Below are positions 33,209 to 35,525 of a stretch of 35,525 nt of DNA, piece after piece. Position numbers and translations under genes: made by a program. The notes beneath the pieces are model-generated. The model saw only the letters and a list, made by a program, of their open reading frames with translations. It was not told the DNA's origin and did not search any database. This DNA is from an uncultured Myxococcales bacterium (GTDB lineage: Bacteria > Myxococcota_A > UBA9042 > DTJE01), in contig CAIOFV010000150.1 in NCBI GenBank assembly GCA_903857665.1, positions 1-35,525 on the forward strand, given 5' to 3'. Numbering within the stretch: position 1 is the first letter of the stretch; each line of letters starts with the position of its first letter.

Positions 33209-34456
33209 ATGCCGTCGCCCACGTTGCTGCCCCCGACCGCGCCCCCGGACCTCGCGGGCCCTCCCCTGCCCCCCTACCGCTTCGACCTGCCGCCCGGCCT
33301 GCTGTGGGTGATGCATTGCTCGGAAGGCCCGGTGCCTCGGGCGTCCATCGAGGCGGGGCGGCGCGTGCTGGATCTGGAGGCCCATCCCTGGGACATGGAC
33401 TTCGGGCGCGACGTGCTGGGCCTGCCGGACCGGGTTCGGACGCAGGCGGCGCGGCTGCTGGGCGTCGATGCCGGCGACATCTCGCTGACCCAGAGCACCT
33501 CGTCCGGGCTGGCGCTGGTCGCCCACGGGTTCCCGTTCCAGCCCGGCGACGAGATCCTGGCACCGCTGGGCGAGTTCCCGGCCAACGCGTGGCCCTGGAA
33601 GGCGCTGGAATCCCGCGGGGTGTCGTTTCGCGAGGTGCCGTTGTGGCCGGGGCACCAGGCCGGGCCCGCGGCCTGGGACTCGACGCCGCCGACCATCGCG
33701 GATTCCCTCGAGGCGCGGATCGCCGACGCGATCGGCCCCCGGACGCGGATGCTGACGGTGTCGTGGGTGCGGTTCCAGGACGGGCTGCGCCTGCATCTGC
33801 CGACGCTGGCCGCCGCCTGCGCCTTGAAGGGCGTGGTGCTGGTGGTGGACGGGATCCAGGCCGCCGGGGTGTTCACGCCGGACCTCCACGGCGTCGCGGC
33901 GTTCGTCACGGGCGGGCACAAGGGCCTGCTGGGCCCGGCGGGACAGGGGTTCGTGTGGACCACGCCGGAACTGCGATCGACGCTGCTGCCGGCCGGCTCG
34001 TGGCTGTCGGTGGCGGACGGCAGCAAGTGGGCGCGCCCGGGGACCGACCTGGACCGGGCCTGGCTGCCCGACGGCCGCCGCCTGGAGCCCGGGGCCTACA
34101 ACCTGGTCGGCGCGGCGATCCTGGGCGAGTCGCTGGCGTTGCTGTGCGACGCGGGTCCCCTGCGGATCGCCGCGCACGTGCACGCGCTGCAGGGCCGGCT
34201 GATCGAGGGCCTGCGGGGCGGCGCCAACTGGCCGGGCGAAGCCGATCGCCTGGAACCCCTGTGGGCCGCCGACCGCCTGGGGCCGTTCCTGTCGCTGTAC
34301 GCGGGGCCGAACGCCGCCGGCGTGCTGTTCGACCGGCTGAAGCTCGGCGCCGACCGCAACATCCACGCGTCGGTCCGCGAAGGCTACCTGCGCATCGCGC
34401 TGCACGGCTGGCATGACGTGGACGACGTGCACCGGCTGCTGGAGTGGCTGCGATAG
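33209..34456 (+). CDS. Class V aminotransferase (cysteine-desulfurase-like fold)
   Basis: A protein of 415 residues, PLP-dependent fold type I. Active-site Lys 238 follows the His in [15 protein letters not shown], and Asp 214 and Gln 217 in VVDGIQAAG bind the cofactor. [14 protein letters not shown] near 94-107 is the phosphate-binding part. There is no mobile Cys loop in the usual place for a sulfur-transferring desulfurase, so an aminotransferase, lyase or isopenicillin-epimerase-like activity is as likely. Start is ATG 33209 with GGAG 7 bases upstream. It stands alone and meets the Cys-rich gene tail to tail; the substrate is not readable. Confidence 0.87.
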   Translation: MPSPTLLPPTAPPDLAGPPLPPYRFDLPPGLLWVMHCSEGPVPRASIEAGRRVLDLEAHPWDMDFGRDVLGLPDRVRTQAARLLGVDAGDISLTQSTSSGLALVAHGFPFQPGDEILAPLGEFPANAWPWKALESRGVSFREVPLWPGHQAGPAAWDSTPPTIADSLEARIADAIGPRTRMLTVSWVRFQDGLRLHLPTLAAACALKGVVLVVDGIQAAGVFTPDLHGVAAFVTGGHKGLLGPAGQGFVWTTPELRSTLLPAGSWLSVADGSKWARPGTDLDRAWLPDGRRLEPGAYNLVGAAILGESLALLCDAGPLRIAAHVHALQGRLIEGLRGGANWPGEADRLEPLWAADRLGPFLSLYAGPNAAGVLFDRLKLGADRNIHASVREGYLRIALHGWHDVDDVHRLLEWLR

Positions 34457-34480
34457 CACGCGGCCGGATCGTCGGACCCG

Positions 34481-35525
34481 TCAGGGCCCGCACTGGTGGA
34501 CGGTCAGGGGCCCGCTCCCCCACGTGACCTTGTGGGGGTTGCAGGCGAGGCCGGACGCGCAGGAACCGCACGTGACCGGCTGCCCGCACCCGTCGTCGGC
34601 CTGGACGTCGCAGTATTCGCCCGCGTTCCCCGGGCGCCCCTGGGGGCAGCCGTCCAGGGTCAGGATCGGCACGCACACGCAGGCGCCGACCTGGCACTGG
34701 TCGTTCAGCGTGGCGGCCGAGCCGTCGTCGCACGGGGTTCCCCACTGGGCCAGCGCCCACCCCACGCGGTTGGTCGGCGGGTCGCAGTACTCGCAGGCGT
34801 TGGACGGGTTCGGCGCCTGGTTCGAGTAGCACTGGGTCCCGATGTAGCACCCCCCGACGATCGGGTGCAGGCACAACCCGGCCTGGCAGTAGTCCTCGGT
34901 ACACGAAAGCCCGTCGGACAGGCAGGCCTGCCCCTCGTTGACGGGCTGACAGCCGTCGCAGCACCCGCCCTGGCTGCCCCAGCACGCGCAGGGCGGCCCG
35001 ACGCACACCCCCTGGCTGCACATGTCCGGCCCGGTGCCCGGGTTCCCGTCGTCGCACGGCACGTTGTCGAGCGCGGCGTAGATGCAGGCGCCGGACCCAG
35101 GATCGCAGGCGCCCTCGGCGTGGCACGAGGCCGGCGGCGCGCAGGTCTTCCAGGTCCGGGCGACGCACACCCCGGACTGGCAGGAGGTTGTGTCGGGCAC
35201 CGAGCAGGCGTTCCCGTCGTCGCAGGCCGTGTCATCCGCAACAGGGGTCCAGCCGTCCGGATCCTGGTCGGGGACGCAGGCCTGGCAGGGATGGCCCTCG
35301 CGGATCCCGTCCTTCAACACGCAGGCGCCGTCGATCCGGCACGTGCCGGGGACGATCACGTGGACGCACCCGGCGATCGGGTCGCAGTCGTCGGAGGTGC
35401 AGTCCAGGCCGTCATCGCACGCGACGGGCAGGCCGCCCGCCGCGCACTGGCCCTGGACGCACGCGCCGGGGGGCGTCCAGGCCCCGGCGCCGCACGACCC
35501 GGCCGCGCAGGCGCCGCACGCGCCG
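34481..35525 (-). CDS. Cys-rich repeat surface protein (5' end outside window)
   Basis: The last 347 codons of a larger gene; the frame is open to the end of the window. It contains about 48 Cys, roughly one in seven residues, in repeated patterns such as ACDDGNACS, CDDGNPGTG, SCTEDYCQAGLC and CGSCASGLAC. These resemble the disulfide-rich repeats of exported myxobacterial proteins; DGCGQPVTCGSC recalls the CG-DGC motif of the protein at 4454. Stability must come from disulfides, so it is almost certainly exported, although the signal peptide is outside. No enzyme motif is visible. The stop is TGA at 34481, 24 bases from the convergent aminotransferase. Confidence 0.85.
   Translation of the reverse strand, partial: GACGACAAGSCGAGAWTPPGACVQGQCAAGGLPVACDDGLDCTSDDCDPIAGCVHVIVPGTCRIDGACVLKDGIREGHPCQACVPDQDPDGWTPVADDTACDDGNACSVPDTTSCQSGVCVARTWKTCAPPASCHAEGACDPGSGACIYAALDNVPCDDGNPGTGPDMCSQGVCVGPPCACWGSQGGCCDGCQPVNEGQACLSDGLSCTEDYCQAGLCLHPIVGGCYIGTQCYSNQAPNPSNACEYCDPPTNRVGWALAQWGTPCDDGSAATLNDQCQVGACVCVPILTLDGCPQGRPGNAGEYCDVQADDGCGQPVTCGSCASGLACNPHKVTWGSGPLTVHQCGP

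Noticed and set aside
32321..34459. Upstream in-frame extension of ettA on the minus strand, running under the peroxiredoxin and aminotransferase genes.
   Set aside because: EttA is full length from GTG 32320, which has its own promoter and ribosome site. The extension is shadow of two plus-strand genes.

Overview
The window is very GC-rich (third codon positions almost always G or C) and gene-dense. It reads as a Myxococcota-like or related deltaproteobacterial chromosome. Evidence for this is the set of surface lipoproteins with TIG, thrombospondin type 3 and Cys-rich repeats (two carrying a CG-DGC-GxCGxC-like motif), a Hanks-type Ser/Thr kinase fused to a PilZ-like domain, a DUF507 protein, and a polyprenyl sugar transferase with an N-terminal GGDEF-like region. 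This lineage call is inferred from gene content; I saw no rRNA or tRNA to anchor it. I also saw no insertion sequence, phage gene or CRISPR array.

Layout. 1-408 (-) is the 5' part of a glycine-rich RRM protein. 753-4250 (-) is a giant TIG/propeller lipoprotein, divergent from a repeat-bearing lipoprotein at 4454-5644 (+). 5826-11575 is mostly housekeeping and envelope: a class A penicillin-binding protein, a YqeY-like protein (-), a DUF507 protein, a sugar transferase and a small membrane protein. 11631-13067 (+) is a B12-binding-type radical SAM enzyme that runs tail to tail, with an 11-base overlap, into a long minus-strand operon.

The minus-strand operon, transcribed from about 21808 down to 13057, is the most interesting part. 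In transcription order it encodes an acyl carrier protein, an AcpS-type phosphopantetheinyl transferase, a hotdog thioesterase, a KAS II, a KAS III-like enzyme with altered catalytic residues, an acyltransferase, a 3-hydroxyacyl-CoA dehydrogenase, an enoyl-CoA hydratase, a degenerate AcpS-like protein, a second enoyl-CoA hydratase and a radical SAM enzyme. Most junctions overlap by 4 bases (GTGA/ATGA) or are separated by 1-20 bases. Together these could prime, extend, reduce and dehydrate an acyl chain on a dedicated carrier. There is no enoyl reductase and no FabG-type ketoreductase, so an unsaturated or polyene-type acyl product that is then tailored by radical chemistry is a reasonable inference. 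I do not recognise this exact gene set as a described pathway.

22006-34456 is a mixed housekeeping and envelope region: a Cys-rich unknown, a CoA-transferase (-), a DUF2147 protein, a 51-residue YqaE/Pmp3 protein (-), a thrombospondin-3 lipoprotein, a dolichol/phytol-kinase-like membrane protein, the kinase-PilZ protein, an OmpA-family protein, EttA (-), an exported 1-Cys peroxiredoxin and a class V aminotransferase. 34481-35525 (-) is the 3' part of a very Cys-rich repeat protein.

Promoters of sigma-70 type (TTGxxx, 16-18 base spacer, TAnnnT) can be read in front of many genes. Two genes have a -10 element so close to the start codon that the mRNA is probably leaderless, and four genes share a TACAATC -10 motif without a clear -35.
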